Below are positions 9,001 through 15,376 of a stretch of DNA of 64,000 nucleotides, piece after piece. The position numbers and the translations under genes are program-made. The DNA is from Candidatus Saccharimonadota bacterium. GTDB lineage: Bacteria; Patescibacteriota; Saccharimonadia; Saccharimonadales; UBA4665. The stretch covers positions 1 to 64,000 of the forward strand of contig PDRS01000005.1 in NCBI GenBank assembly GCA_002746885.1, in the 5' to 3' direction. Under the pieces are notes generated by a model. That model was not told where the DNA came from. It saw only the letters and a program-made list of their open reading frames with translations, and searched no databases. Within the stretch, counting starts at the first letter, position 1. Each line of letters opens with the position of its first letter.

Positions 9001-10704
9001 CCAGATGTACATAGCGACGTCGATGTCATCGAGCCAGTTTTGTCGGTCAGCCTGACGCAGGACAACACAACACCGCACTACGGTGAAACCGTGACGTACA
9101 CGGCGACCATTTCTCACGACGCGAACAGCACGGCGGATGCTCATGATCCGACTATGAGCTTTAGCATTCCAAACGGTATGACGTTTGATCCTGGTTCGGT
9201 CAATTTGCCGCCTGGCTGGACGGTCAGCGTCAGCGGACAAGACGTCACCATCAGTGGCGGCCAAATACCGCTTGGCGATAGCGTCACGATAGAGTTCAGC
9301 GCTCAAGTCAATCAGCCAGACAGCGCGGCGGCGCTCGGCACTACGTTGACGGTTTCGCCTGAAGTAACGTGGTCTTCGCTGGCTGGCGACGTCAGCGGCG
9401 AGCGCACCGGGGCAGGCGGTCTAAACGATTATGCAGCCAACGATTCAAGCAGTGCCACCATGACCGGCGTCGATATGACTGTCCAAAAAACCACCGCATC
9501 GACCAGCTTGATACCAGGCGACGCGCTTGTCTACGCGCTGGCTTACGAAAACACCGGCAACGCTGAGGCGCATGACGTCGTTTTGACAGATACCGTTCCG
9601 GCTGGCACGACATTTGACGCGACCGGTTCGACCGCTGGCTGGTCGTGTGCTGACGGTGCAGCAGCTGGCACTGTTTGTACGATCAATGTCGGTGACGTTG
9701 CGGCTGGAGCTAACGGCACGGTTAATTTCGCCGTTAATGTCTTATCAGTTGAAGACCTGGAACGTGATCAACAAGCCGTAGCTAATAGCGCATCGATCGA
9801 CAGCGCTGATAGTGATGGACCTGATCGTCAATCTAACGACAACAGCAGCAGCGCGACGACACCATTTGAGATTGCCGATGTCGCCATTGATCTTGGGTTG
9901 ACTCCGAGCGAAGTCGTCGGCAGCAAAGACTTCACCTACAATCTTTCGATCACCAACAACGGGCCAGATGAGTCGACCAACAACATCGTCACCGCAGTCA
10001 TACCCGACGGCGTCGACTACGTCGGCAGCTCAGCTGGCTGTACGTACGACGCAGCCACGCGAACCGTGACGTGTAACTTAGCCACCTTGGCGAATGGCGA
10101 TAGCCATGAATTCACCATCGATGTCACCGCCCAAGCGCCAGGCGAGTATCAGCTGTCGGCTGAGGTCAGCAACGATCAGCAAGAGCCGAGACTGGATAAC
10201 AACCCCGCTCAGATCAGTACCGCAGTCAACCCCGTCGACCTAGAAGTCAGCCAGACGGTCGACAACAACCGTCCACTCGTTGGCGACGAAATCGAGTTTA
10301 CGATCACCGTCAAAAACAACGGGCCAGACGTCGCGACTGACACAGTACTGCGCAACTTCCTGCCGACCAATCTACGAGCGCTCACCATCGAGACAGATAG
10401 CGGCAGCTGCGACCTCGTCTCGCTCGAATGTCAGCTCGGCGATCTCGCGAGCGGACAGTCAGAAACCATCCGCATCCGCGCCCGCGTGCTCAGTGCTGGC
10501 ACCTTCTCGCTACGCTCAACCGTCTCGACCACCAACTACGACATCCTCGCCGCCAACGACCTCGCAAATATCGAGCTCATCGCCTCCACCCCACTCGCAG
10601 ACACCGGCCAAAGCATTGCCCCACTGCTCGCAGGCCTAGGCCTGCTCGGCAGCAGCCTCGCCGTATACATCCACCGCCGCTCCCGAAAACCACAGCCGGC
10701 CTAG
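3061..10704 (+). CDS. Giant DUF11-repeat surface protein with sortase-like tail
   Basis: The protein has about 2,547 residues. A signal peptide with a hydrophobic core and VFAAA cleavage-like site lies at residues 1-35. Then come about 15 tandem Ig-like repeats of 140-170 residues of the DUF11 (conserved repeat domain) kind, with hallmarks such as IGEEVTYTTTITLPEG, NTGNAEAHDVVLTDTVP and NNGPDVATDT. Many repeats alternate between two types, so the unit is a pair of about 300-340 residues. The C-terminus has PLADTGQ (2511-2517), a hydrophobic stretch and RRSRK, the layout of an LPxTG-type sortase substrate with a variant motif. It is expected on the cell surface, probably as an adhesin. A start at GTG 3055 is possible, but 3061 fits the promoter. 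Confidence 0.9.
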   Translation: MLVKGIGKYRQVWRWLAVICCVVALGVFLATRVFAAAVPTVSFSSTEPQPFIGEDFNFTVTFDNTGDSAGYGPYVDVVVPGDVTLNSAQYVGSGVPLGTPLVFPVGSPSCVEHPFAKNMYGEPAEVCLPNNPSVGAKLYAVKLPFGSFVEEQTAAEIEFSASMSPTATIGVAQPITAQGGFYLGEDPLNNPTTDAPFTGNQASHDVTPSVMRISKAYVTDYLANEPEITLGPNNQQVFRLSVDVANGATIDNLVIQDTLAAEFTRLGEQAITAGGVDTSSGQDVTVTWPSITGGPGAVDASVDVRFAVPVDANGAPVVDSANGYLNTVGNTATVDGSYQSNTLPQQSTSLAAPLNIKPLITQKTVAIQNDVGAADYTPGDTVRYTIETYVSDYHALSNLQITDIAPDGVTYQTGSSTVELTQAGATNTLAITPTVTNDAPGAGQTTLLYDLSGEGNLLGGCFVTNANPDCAVRDEGRTKVRITFDATIDDTYANNQPIDQNDTLVNDVSSQADLLGSDLTDTGDDVGDDSSASLTVVRGSIQKSLHAVNGSTTLPTELSVGDVVTYRLQYQLPSTDVNELILDDFLPLPMFDASEVINFDASVPKGTIPAAGQSNFGALETLYDFEGDVPTLTTEPGNVVRFAYSAINDVNNASRAVDILFSVTISDEAYAPNLSVTNLATATESSQVSSSTSTNALVQIQLGIPQLVIDKGAVATSNPEAVFSPTPNAPVSFNAPGTSGPRFSGTITSASLDSQPISSSVNDTDGGDITTFAIVVENEGDNIAHEIDITDSLPAEYGEPTSGYNLRVSNGAGTVLPHTNIGGGSGLFDQGIRITPGLPGGETDGTNIIVITYDAVITANAPVGTTLTNTASVTNFTAQPGGVNYVTDPTTFLATADANVPDPTMTHVIASTADPSTTGDQVAIGEEVTYTTTITLPEGYTPNAKLTGSFDSCLALTHLDSLTPSSGVTTSGDFNTALANASVTGNGSQFEIDLGDITNADTDNNAPDTLTLVYRGIPTNSSSCNAGNTRGANMNFTWDTDGSATGNAQVVIAEPNITTNKVFTTSGGDADDTKTIQLTVQGASGANRSTAHNVVATDDLSSTNFVYAGNMTSVSGPAPTNMSESGGVVTFNWDSLAPGQTAVVSFDTTLSANTQAGQTYPNTANTTWTSQASDPTGVDTYNSLACQRTGNTGGCGGNVNDYRSNGSASITATNLTHSKSIVATSEDSTTGNNATIGEVVRYRLVTSIPEGSQTDLKLNDQLPNGMSFIDDGSARMALVSTSGAITSSTINGAGLAVSGGTANINSITPTFTVPSSAISGGPFSNGTDPIFELGDITNTDNDADNEYVVVEFNVLVRDEATNLRGTTLTNTYGATINGTSAGANNSTALTVQEPDISLDKTVGTAPVDAGDEVVYHIVITNQNGANVITGHDLSFSDELNTHLQFVAIDNVAAPAYVTLDTSGTSGQNVSANFAELRPGDSVSFDIRATVRDTAPANFIVPNTGEIEASSLPGDGTTPNPTGSNAPADSERTYNGSSTANTQLGPPSVEKQAPNASDYVIGETVEYPIVIRVPEGVTQNVSVNDLLPAGLRYESFTLDTAGFSGSLTNDPPIIPTPVTVPGNDGEDATFDFGTINVSGTNGNYSQFRLLVTARVTDNTATVYEGATLTNGARLTYIDPNTNQPTTLNSPTSPAITIHEPSLTTTKTLADPTTPRHVGDTLDYTVNVSNTGQATAYEWQIDDTLPEYTNLTGQPTCSIGGSPVNINSSVNGGVLNIQPNPLAGSALAIGESVSCTYELTVTAGALASSTYSNTADADWRSAPATDPISRLYDDSVPLAVDGTQDTATASFTTDGAIIAKSNGGLNTAVVGQNIPFTLTVSIPAVTANDFTVVDTLPAGLIFNNDAVVTGTTGVSLAVGGPNDGSAPTTLTWTDSSLVGDGTPITITYTARVANVASVQDGVNLENTAELSYVDSASNTVTAPDVHSDVDVIEPVLSVSLTQDNTTPHYGETVTYTATISHDANSTADAHDPTMSFSIPNGMTFDPGSVNLPPGWTVSVSGQDVTISGGQIPLGDSVTIEFSAQVNQPDSAAALGTTLTVSPEVTWSSLAGDVSGERTGAGGLNDYAANDSSSATMTGVDMTVQKTTASTSLIPGDALVYALAYENTGNAEAHDVVLTDTVPAGTTFDATGSTAGWSCADGAAAGTVCTINVGDVAAGANGTVNFAVNVLSVEDLERDQQAVANSASIDSADSDGPDRQSNDNSSSATTPFEIADVAIDLGLTPSEVVGSKDFTYNLSITNNGPDESTNNIVTAVIPDGVDYVGSSAGCTYDAATRTVTCNLATLANGDSHEFTIDVTAQAPGEYQLSAEVSNDQQEPRLDNNPAQISTAVNPVDLEVSQTVDNNRPLVGDEIEFTITVKNNGPDVATDTVLRNFLPTNLRALTIETDSGSCDLVSLECQLGDLASGQSETIRIRARVLSAGTFSLRSTVSTTNYDILAANDLANIELIASTPLADTGQSIAPLLAGLGLLGSSLAVYIHRRSRKPQPA

Positions 10705-10715
10705 CGTATATTGTT

Positions 10716-11336
10716 CTATTCCGATTTCAAGATGGATTGGCAGACTTCTTCCGACACTGCTACATCCGCGACGCCGCCAGCTAGCATAGTACAGACTGTC
10801 CTCATTGCATCCTCATGTTTCAATTCGCCAAAACCGAGATCGGGCAAGTCAGGACCGGCATTGCCATCAGACACGAAGATGACCTTGTAGTCTAGGTCAT
10901 GCGCATGGCGCGCTGTCGTAACCGAACAGTATTGCGTCATCATGCCAGCAATAACGACCGTGTCGATACCGTTTCCTCGCAGCAACGCATTTAGCTCGGT
11001 GGCTTCAAAGGCGCTGTAGCGAGTTTTGCGAACAACGCAGTCCTGCGAAGTTGGTGCTAGATCCTCGATAATGTCAACACCAGGCGTCCCCTCGACAAAA
11101 ACCTCCGTGTCGTCAAAATCACCCATTCTGCCGACATCCACGCCTGAGGCACGATGAACGTGCTGCACGAACACAGTCATAAGACCACGCGAGTGCGCCG
11201 CGTTTCGCAGTGCAATCAGCGGCTGAAGAATCTTTGCAGAATTTTCGGTATACAACGCTCCAGCTGGGCTGAAATACTCTGCCTGGGCGTCAATGATCAG
11301 AAGTGCAGTCGTGTTCTTTGGTGTCGCGTATAACAT
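10716..11336 (-). CDS. Isochorismatase-like cysteine hydrolase
   Basis: The 206-residue product shows the cysteine hydrolase triad of the isochorismatase fold: Asp in LLIIDAQ (near 16), Lys in VVRKTRYSAF (near 103) and Cys in MMTQYCSVTTARHA (near 136). Members include nicotinamidases, ureidomalonases and isochorismatases, and the motifs do not say which. A nicotinamidase role in NAD salvage would suit a reduced genome but is only a guess. GGAG precedes the ATG and a strong promoter lies at 11379-11407. The gene is convergent with the giant protein, 11 bases apart, with no clear terminator between. Confidence 0.85.
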   Translation of the reverse strand: MLYATPKNTTALLIIDAQAEYFSPAGALYTENSAKILQPLIALRNAAHSRGLMTVFVQHVHRASGVDVGRMGDFDDTEVFVEGTPGVDIIEDLAPTSQDCVVRKTRYSAFEATELNALLRGNGIDTVVIAGMMTQYCSVTTARHAHDLDYKVIFVSDGNAGPDLPDLGFGELKHEDAMRTVCTMLAGGVADVAVSEEVCQSILKSE

Positions 11337-11378
11337 GTCTTCTCCTCATATATGCAGCGAAATACCTCTTGAGTTTCT

Positions 11379-11407
11379 ATTATTGGCCGTCTCCTATACT
11401 ATGTCAA
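11379..11407 (-). promoter_or_regulatory. Promoter of the cysteine hydrolase
   Basis: On the minus strand TTGACA (11407-11402) and AATAAT (11384-11379) are separated by 17 bases. The -35 box ends four bases from the stop codon of the upstream ATPase gene. Confidence 0.65.
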
Positions 11408-11410
11408 CGA

Positions 11411-12547
11411 CTAGCGCTTCACCTCGGCGACCGGGTCGGGCTCGCGCGGGTCAAAACCAAGTTTTTTGATCTCTTCGTCCGTGAAATTACGAGGCTCTTC
11501 GCCCACCAGACTATGCAACCCCATGACATCTTCCCAACTGAGCGACTTGGACGTTTCTAGGCCACCGGGTCCCCCCACGTGAGCATTATAGGTAACAACA
11601 TGACTCAAAATGTTATTTACGATGGCATTCATATCCTCATTCTCTTTTGACCCGGGCACACCGGGCACACACTTTTCTAGCCCAGTCCTCATCGACCCTC
11701 TCAGCACTTTTAGCAGCATGTCGGTAGTGAATTTGTCATACGATATATAGGGTTTTATTAAGGCGTTTTCGCCCTCAAAAAATGCGCCAAACAACCTCGG
11801 GGCACGCAACGCACGATTAGTTTCGACCATAGAACGAACTTTTCGCGTTGCACCGATAGCCTCGAGATATGTATCCGCTGTGCGCGGGTTGACATAAGCG
11901 TTTGGCACATCGCCTGCGTCAAAGACCGCTTTTGAACCGAACTCGGCAAAAGCTACCTTCGCAAGACCGTCACGCAATTTTTCGCGTACGCTAGGTCGCG
12001 GGCCCGGCAATATGATAATCCGATTATAACCAGCGCTTCGAGCTTCTATCAAATCGACAGCTACCTCAGGATATTCTGCGGCTTCGCTCATTTCATCAAA
12101 AAGAACGATCTTCTGTTTAGGTGCGCCGATAGATTCCTGTGGCGTTGGAGCTCTACCGATCAGACTATTCATCGGATATCTGAAGGAATCTTCTATAATC
12201 AGATCTGTGTACGGAATGCCCGCTGTATCTAGCACGGGTTGAGTCTGCATCGTCTTGCCTGTGCCGTGACGACCAGACAAAAGAATAGTATTACAACCCG
12301 TCGCAAACTTTCCGACTGCCATCTTCACGAAATTACGCCATAAGTTGGGCCGCTCGCCTACTGACTGTTGCCACGGTTCGCCTCCCGGGTAAAACCCTTG
12401 CCCGTCTACGGGTTGGGTTGTATTCCAAAATAGCTCGCTAGGTGAATATGATAAGGGATCTGTTTTATCTGCCGCCGACCGATAATCATCGACAGTGGGC
12501 TGACTCGGCTTAGGTATTACCGGTACTGATTCATGGGGAGATGGCAT
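11411..12547 (-). CDS. P-loop ATPase of unknown role
   Basis: This 378-residue protein has a Walker A motif GRHGTGKT at residues 92-99 and a Walker B-like KIVLFDEMSE near 146-154, followed by a region (GYNRIIILPGP) that could hold sensor 1. It looks like an AAA-type ATPase but matches no family I know. The first 80 residues are Pro-rich and probably disordered. There is no signal peptide or membrane segment, so it should be cytoplasmic. The start at 12547 lacks an SD site. An 18-base direct repeat brackets the gene and includes its last codons, so transfer or local duplication is possible. Confidence 0.7.
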   Translation of the reverse strand: MPSPHESVPVIPKPSQPTVDDYRSAADKTDPLSYSPSELFWNTTQPVDGQGFYPGGEPWQQSVGERPNLWRNFVKMAVGKFATGCNTILLSGRHGTGKTMQTQPVLDTAGIPYTDLIIEDSFRYPMNSLIGRAPTPQESIGAPKQKIVLFDEMSEAAEYPEVAVDLIEARSAGYNRIIILPGPRPSVREKLRDGLAKVAFAEFGSKAVFDAGDVPNAYVNPRTADTYLEAIGATRKVRSMVETNRALRAPRLFGAFFEGENALIKPYISYDKFTTDMLLKVLRGSMRTGLEKCVPGVPGSKENEDMNAIVNNILSHVVTYNAHVGGPGGLETSKSLSWEDVMGLHSLVGEEPRNFTDEEIKKLGFDPREPDPVAEVKR

Positions 12548-12577
12548 ATTCGTTGTCGTTAATAGTATACGGTGTAT

Positions 12578-12606
12578 ATTGTATCAGTACATTATGCTTT
12601 TGTCAA
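12578..12606 (-). promoter_or_regulatory. Promoter of the P-loop ATPase gene
   Basis: Minus-strand TTGACA (12606-12601) and TACAAT (12583-12578) are 17 bases apart. A second hexamer, TATACT, follows at about 12567-12562. Confidence 0.6.
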
Positions 12607-12622
12607 ATGCTGTCTCACGCCC

Positions 12623-12640
12623 CAACGACTAGCGCTTCAC
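12623..12640. repeat. 18-bp direct repeat of 11405-11422
   Basis: CAACGACTAGCGCTTCAC occurs here and at 11405-11422, where it spans the stop codon of the P-loop ATPase gene. On the minus strand this copy closes a nine-codon frame, MSSASDVKR-stop, that mimics the gene's own end (AEVKR-stop). It may be the trace of a lost paralogue or a recombination site. Confidence 0.6.
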
Positions 12641-12677
12641 ATCGCTTGCCGAAGACATATGTATGATACTACGCGGT

Positions 12678-12701
12678 CGAAATCGGATTTAACTCCGATT
12701 T
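12678..12701. terminator. Nine-bp hairpin in the gap before corA
   Basis: GAAATCGGA and TCCGATTTC form a perfect nine-base stem with the loop TTTAAC. There is no run of T after it, so it may be a weak terminator or another structural site. The 465-base gap from 12548 to 13013 otherwise holds only the repeat, this hairpin and the leader frame below. Confidence 0.4.
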
Positions 12702-12870
12702 CACCTACCGCTCACGCCTGATACCGCCCATGTTGCCGTCCGCGCTGCACCCAGCTTGGCGTTGCCTGTGTGCGACGTTCAGACTTCTGGAGTATGGTAT
12801 TTACGCGTATCTTGAGCAAGCGGCAACACTGAATGTAGTGCAATCTTGGGCACGGTATGCGTTTGGCTGG

Positions 12871-12876
12871 TATACT
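12871..12876 (+). promoter_or_regulatory. -10 box upstream of corA
   Basis: TATACT with an upstream TGG forms an extended -10. It ends six bases before the ATG at 12883 and is the only convincing promoter in front of corA. Confidence 0.55.
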
Positions 12877-12882
12877 ATATGT

Positions 12883-12939
12883 ATGAAGTTGGCGCAAAGC
12901 CCTTTTTGCCGTATAGCCGAGCCGCGGGCGATGGTGTAA
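12883..12939 (+). CDS. Possible 18-residue leader peptide of corA
   Basis: The frame MKLAQSPFCRIAEPRAMV starts six bases after an extended -10 box, exactly as the leaderless genes here do, and ends 74 bases before corA. GCCGT and ACGGC in and after the frame could pair. A translated leader that senses Mg2+ (as mgtL or corL do in enterobacteria) is possible but unproven, and I see no M-box. Confidence 0.35.
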   Translation: MKLAQSPFCRIAEPRAMV

Positions 12940-13013
12940 AAACGGCAGCTCAAAGGACGTCGACTGCAATAAAATCAGAAGATAGCTAAACACAAGAAAG
13001 AAACGAGTATAGT

Positions 13014-13940
13014 ATGGTAACTATTTACTACAGTCGTGCGCGAGAACGGGCGCTGCAGAAGCTTGATGCGCCGAGAGCAGGGTCGTGGATTGCGGTCACA
13101 AACCCAACCAAAGAAGAGCTGGATGCGCTCAGCGAGCACTACCATCTTAACCGCGATACGCTTGACGACGCCACCGACATGTATGAAGCGCCTCGTATAG
13201 AAACCGACGATCGCGCGACATATATCTTCACGCGGTACTGCCACCCAGAAGGGGCGGAGGTCGCGACTGAGCCGCTGCTTATCATATATACGAACGATTA
13301 CATTTTTACGGTGTCGCGTATAGAAACGACTATTCTCGACCGGCTTATTGCTGACCAGCTAGAGTTCGTAACGACGCAAAAAGCAAAAACAGTGTTATGG
13401 ATGTTGGCAGAAATAAACACTTCGTACGAAACGTATCTCACTAAAGTGTCGCGGCGAGTGTTACAGCTGCGCGCGGAACTGCGTCAATCGCGCCTGAGTG
13501 CCAAAGAGTTTGTGCGCACCATAGAACTCGAAGAAGACCTCAACGAGTTTCTTTCGGCGCTGCAGCCGCAGGAAATACTCTTTAGCTCGCTGCTTGGCGG
13601 CAAATACCTCCGCCTGTACGAAGATGATCGCGACATGATAGAGGACATAGAACGCAGCACGGGCGAGCTGATTGTCCAGGTGCAAGGGCGGCTGCGTACG
13701 CTTATGAATATGCGCCAGGCGTACGATGCTATCGCGACAACCAACCTGAACGCGACCTTTAAGCGCCTGACATCCATCGCTATTTTCTTGACCATACCAA
13801 CGATTGTTGGCGGTTTGTGGGGTATGAACGTTACGCTGCCGTTTGCCGAAAGCCAGTACGCGTTTGCGTTTGTGGTTGCGCTTATTGTCGGGCTTTTCAG
13901 TTTGGCTTTGTTTATCTTTCGTCGAAATAAATGGCTGTAG
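13014..13940 (+). CDS. corA: CorA-family divalent cation transporter
   Basis: The 308-residue protein has the CorA design: a long acidic, helical cytoplasmic domain (1-240) and two C-terminal membrane helices. The family signature GMN is present as WGMNVTLPF near residue 272, right after the first membrane helix. Family members form pentamers that let Mg2+ (sometimes Co2+ or Zn2+) enter the cell. The start has no good SD (AAGAAACGAG lies upstream), and TATAGT directly abuts the ATG, too close to serve as its promoter. Expression probably comes from the promoter at 12871 through a leader of about 130 bases. Confidence 0.9.
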   Translation: MVTIYYSRARERALQKLDAPRAGSWIAVTNPTKEELDALSEHYHLNRDTLDDATDMYEAPRIETDDRATYIFTRYCHPEGAEVATEPLLIIYTNDYIFTVSRIETTILDRLIADQLEFVTTQKAKTVLWMLAEINTSYETYLTKVSRRVLQLRAELRQSRLSAKEFVRTIELEEDLNEFLSALQPQEILFSSLLGGKYLRLYEDDRDMIEDIERSTGELIVQVQGRLRTLMNMRQAYDAIATTNLNATFKRLTSIAIFLTIPTIVGGLWGMNVTLPFAESQYAFAFVVALIVGLFSLALFIFRRNKWL

Positions 13941-13995
13941 GCTAGAGCAGGCCGCATGCAGCAGGCGCAATTTGTTCGGTTTCGCCTGTTTCCGT

Positions 13996-14001
13996 TATAC
14001 T
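13996..14001 (+). promoter_or_regulatory. -10 box upstream of tgt
   Basis: TATACT lies nine bases before an ATG at 14011 and about 150 bases before tgt. No good -35 box is visible. Confidence 0.45.
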
Positions 14002-14010
14002 AACTGGCAT

Positions 14011-14151
14011 ATGAACCAGCTTTTTCAGGCGCATGCGCCGTATCGTGTTTTTGAGTTTTCTGTGCTTGCTATGGTTTCTGTGTTTGTATGCGCACAGGGA
14101 AAACAATGTGCCGCTGAGTTGTTTTGTAAACCAGAGTGCGGTTGGGTTTAG
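14011..14151 (+). CDS. Possible 46-residue protein coupled to tgt
   Basis: The frame runs from MNQLFQAHAPYRV to FCKPECGWV and stops at TAG 14149-14151, one base before the tgt ATG at 14153. It starts nine bases after a TATACT box. It has a hydrophobic middle and four Cys. The stop-start arrangement suggests that ribosomes finishing here re-initiate on tgt, which itself has no SD site. Whether the peptide has its own role is unknown. Confidence 0.35.
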   Translation: MNQLFQAHAPYRVFEFSVLAMVSVFVCAQGKQCAAELFCKPECGWV

Positions 14152-14152
14152 T

Positions 14153-15376
14153 ATGTCACGCACGCGGCAATTTTATTATGAAGTCACGCACCGTCTGCCA
14201 GGTGCTTTGGCACGAAGCGGCGTTATACACACGCCGCATGGCGATATCAAAACACCGGCGTTTATTGTCGTTGGTACGAAGGCGAGCGTAAAAGCACTGA
14301 CGCCAGAGCAGGTGGCGAGCACGGCTGCGCAAGCGGTTCTGGCAAACGGCTATCATTTATATCTGCAACCCGGCCCTGAGCTGATTGCGCAGGCTGGCGG
14401 GCTCGGGGCGTTCATGAACTGGCGCGGCCCGACTTTTACGGACAGCGGCGGGTTTCAAGTGTTGAGCTTGGGGAGTGGTTTCAAAAAAACGTTGAGTCTA
14501 GAGGTAGAAGGGGTGTCGGCCGATGACGTTACTGCGCCGCGCAAAGAGCGTCAAGCCTGGGTGGATAACGACGGCGCGACGTTCAAATCGTATCTCGATG
14601 GCTCTATGCACCGATTTACACCCGAAGTTTCTATCCAAATTCAGCACGACATAGGCGCAGATATTTGTTTTGCGTTTGACGAGCTAACCTCGTTGCTCGA
14701 CAGCCGCGCCTACCAAGAGGAGTCCATGCGTGGGCGCACGCAACCGTGGGCAGAACGCAGTTTGGCGGAAATGCAGCGACTGCGCGAGCGACATCCAGAA
14801 CGGCCGTATCAGGCTGTATTTGGCGTGTTGCAAGGCGCAAACTACGAAGACTTGCGGCGAGAAACCGCTCGGTGGATGGCGGAACGCGACTTCGATGGAT
14901 ATGGCATAGGCGGCGCTATAGAAAAGCGGCGGCTCGGCGAGATTGTGCAGTGGTGCAACGAGCTTTTGCCAGAAGATCGGCCAAAACACATGCTCGGTAT
15001 AAGCGAGCCAGACGACATGTTTGCGGCGGTTGAACACGGCGTCGACACCTTTGACTGTGTTTCGCCCACGCGCGTCGCGCGCAACGGTGCTTTTTATACC
15101 TACGAAGGCCGCAAAAACATACGGACTGCCCGCTATAAAGCCGACTTTACGCCGCTACTAGAAGATTGCACCTGCTACACCTGCCAGCATTATACAAAAG
15201 CATACATACAGCATTTGTTTCGGGCGAAGGAGCTGCTCGCAAATACGCTCATGTCTATTCATAACGAAGCTTTCATCGTTGGGCTAGTCGACGGTATGCG
15301 CGCAAGTATCGAAAACGGTACGTTCTACGACTACCGCGATGCCTGGCTCGCTCGGTACTACCACGGTTCAAACTAG
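14153..15376 (+). CDS. tgt: tRNA-guanine transglycosylase
   Basis: This enzyme swaps guanine 34 in tRNAs with GUN anticodons for queuine or preQ1. The 407-residue protein has FTDSGGFQVLSLG near 96 (general-base Asp), FDCVSPTRVARNG near 300 (nucleophile Asp), and the zinc site CTCYTCQHYTKAYIQHLFRA with a later His (CxCx2C...H). Residues 110-140 hold an insertion of about 20 residues compared with typical bacterial enzymes. The frame is open upstream to 14033, but those 40 residues are hydrophobic and unlike the family, so I start at 14153. It converges on the queuosine-precursor transporter, with which it shares stop-codon bases. Confidence 0.93.
   Translation: MSRTRQFYYEVTHRLPGALARSGVIHTPHGDIKTPAFIVVGTKASVKALTPEQVASTAAQAVLANGYHLYLQPGPELIAQAGGLGAFMNWRGPTFTDSGGFQVLSLGSGFKKTLSLEVEGVSADDVTAPRKERQAWVDNDGATFKSYLDGSMHRFTPEVSIQIQHDIGADICFAFDELTSLLDSRAYQEESMRGRTQPWAERSLAEMQRLRERHPERPYQAVFGVLQGANYEDLRRETARWMAERDFDGYGIGGAIEKRRLGEIVQWCNELLPEDRPKHMLGISEPDDMFAAVEHGVDTFDCVSPTRVARNGAFYTYEGRKNIRTARYKADFTPLLEDCTCYTCQHYTKAYIQHLFRAKELLANTLMSIHNEAFIVGLVDGMRASIENGTFYDYRDAWLARYYHGSN

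Noticed and set aside
3061..10704. Short, evenly spaced repeated sequences in a 7-kb block, as in CRISPR arrays or satellite DNA
   Set aside because: The block is one uninterrupted coding frame. The repeats are protein domains of 140-170 residues with diverged DNA, not identical short units.
12871..13013. A known Mg2+ (M-box) or cyclic di-GMP riboswitch before corA
   Set aside because: The conserved sequence blocks of these classes are not present. Only the leader frame and a weak stem are seen.
14033..14152. A longer N-terminus for tgt with a hydrophobic, signal-like start
   Set aside because: The enzyme is cytoplasmic and its family starts close to MSRTRQFYYEV. The extra 40 residues come from reading the upstream frame region in the tgt phase.
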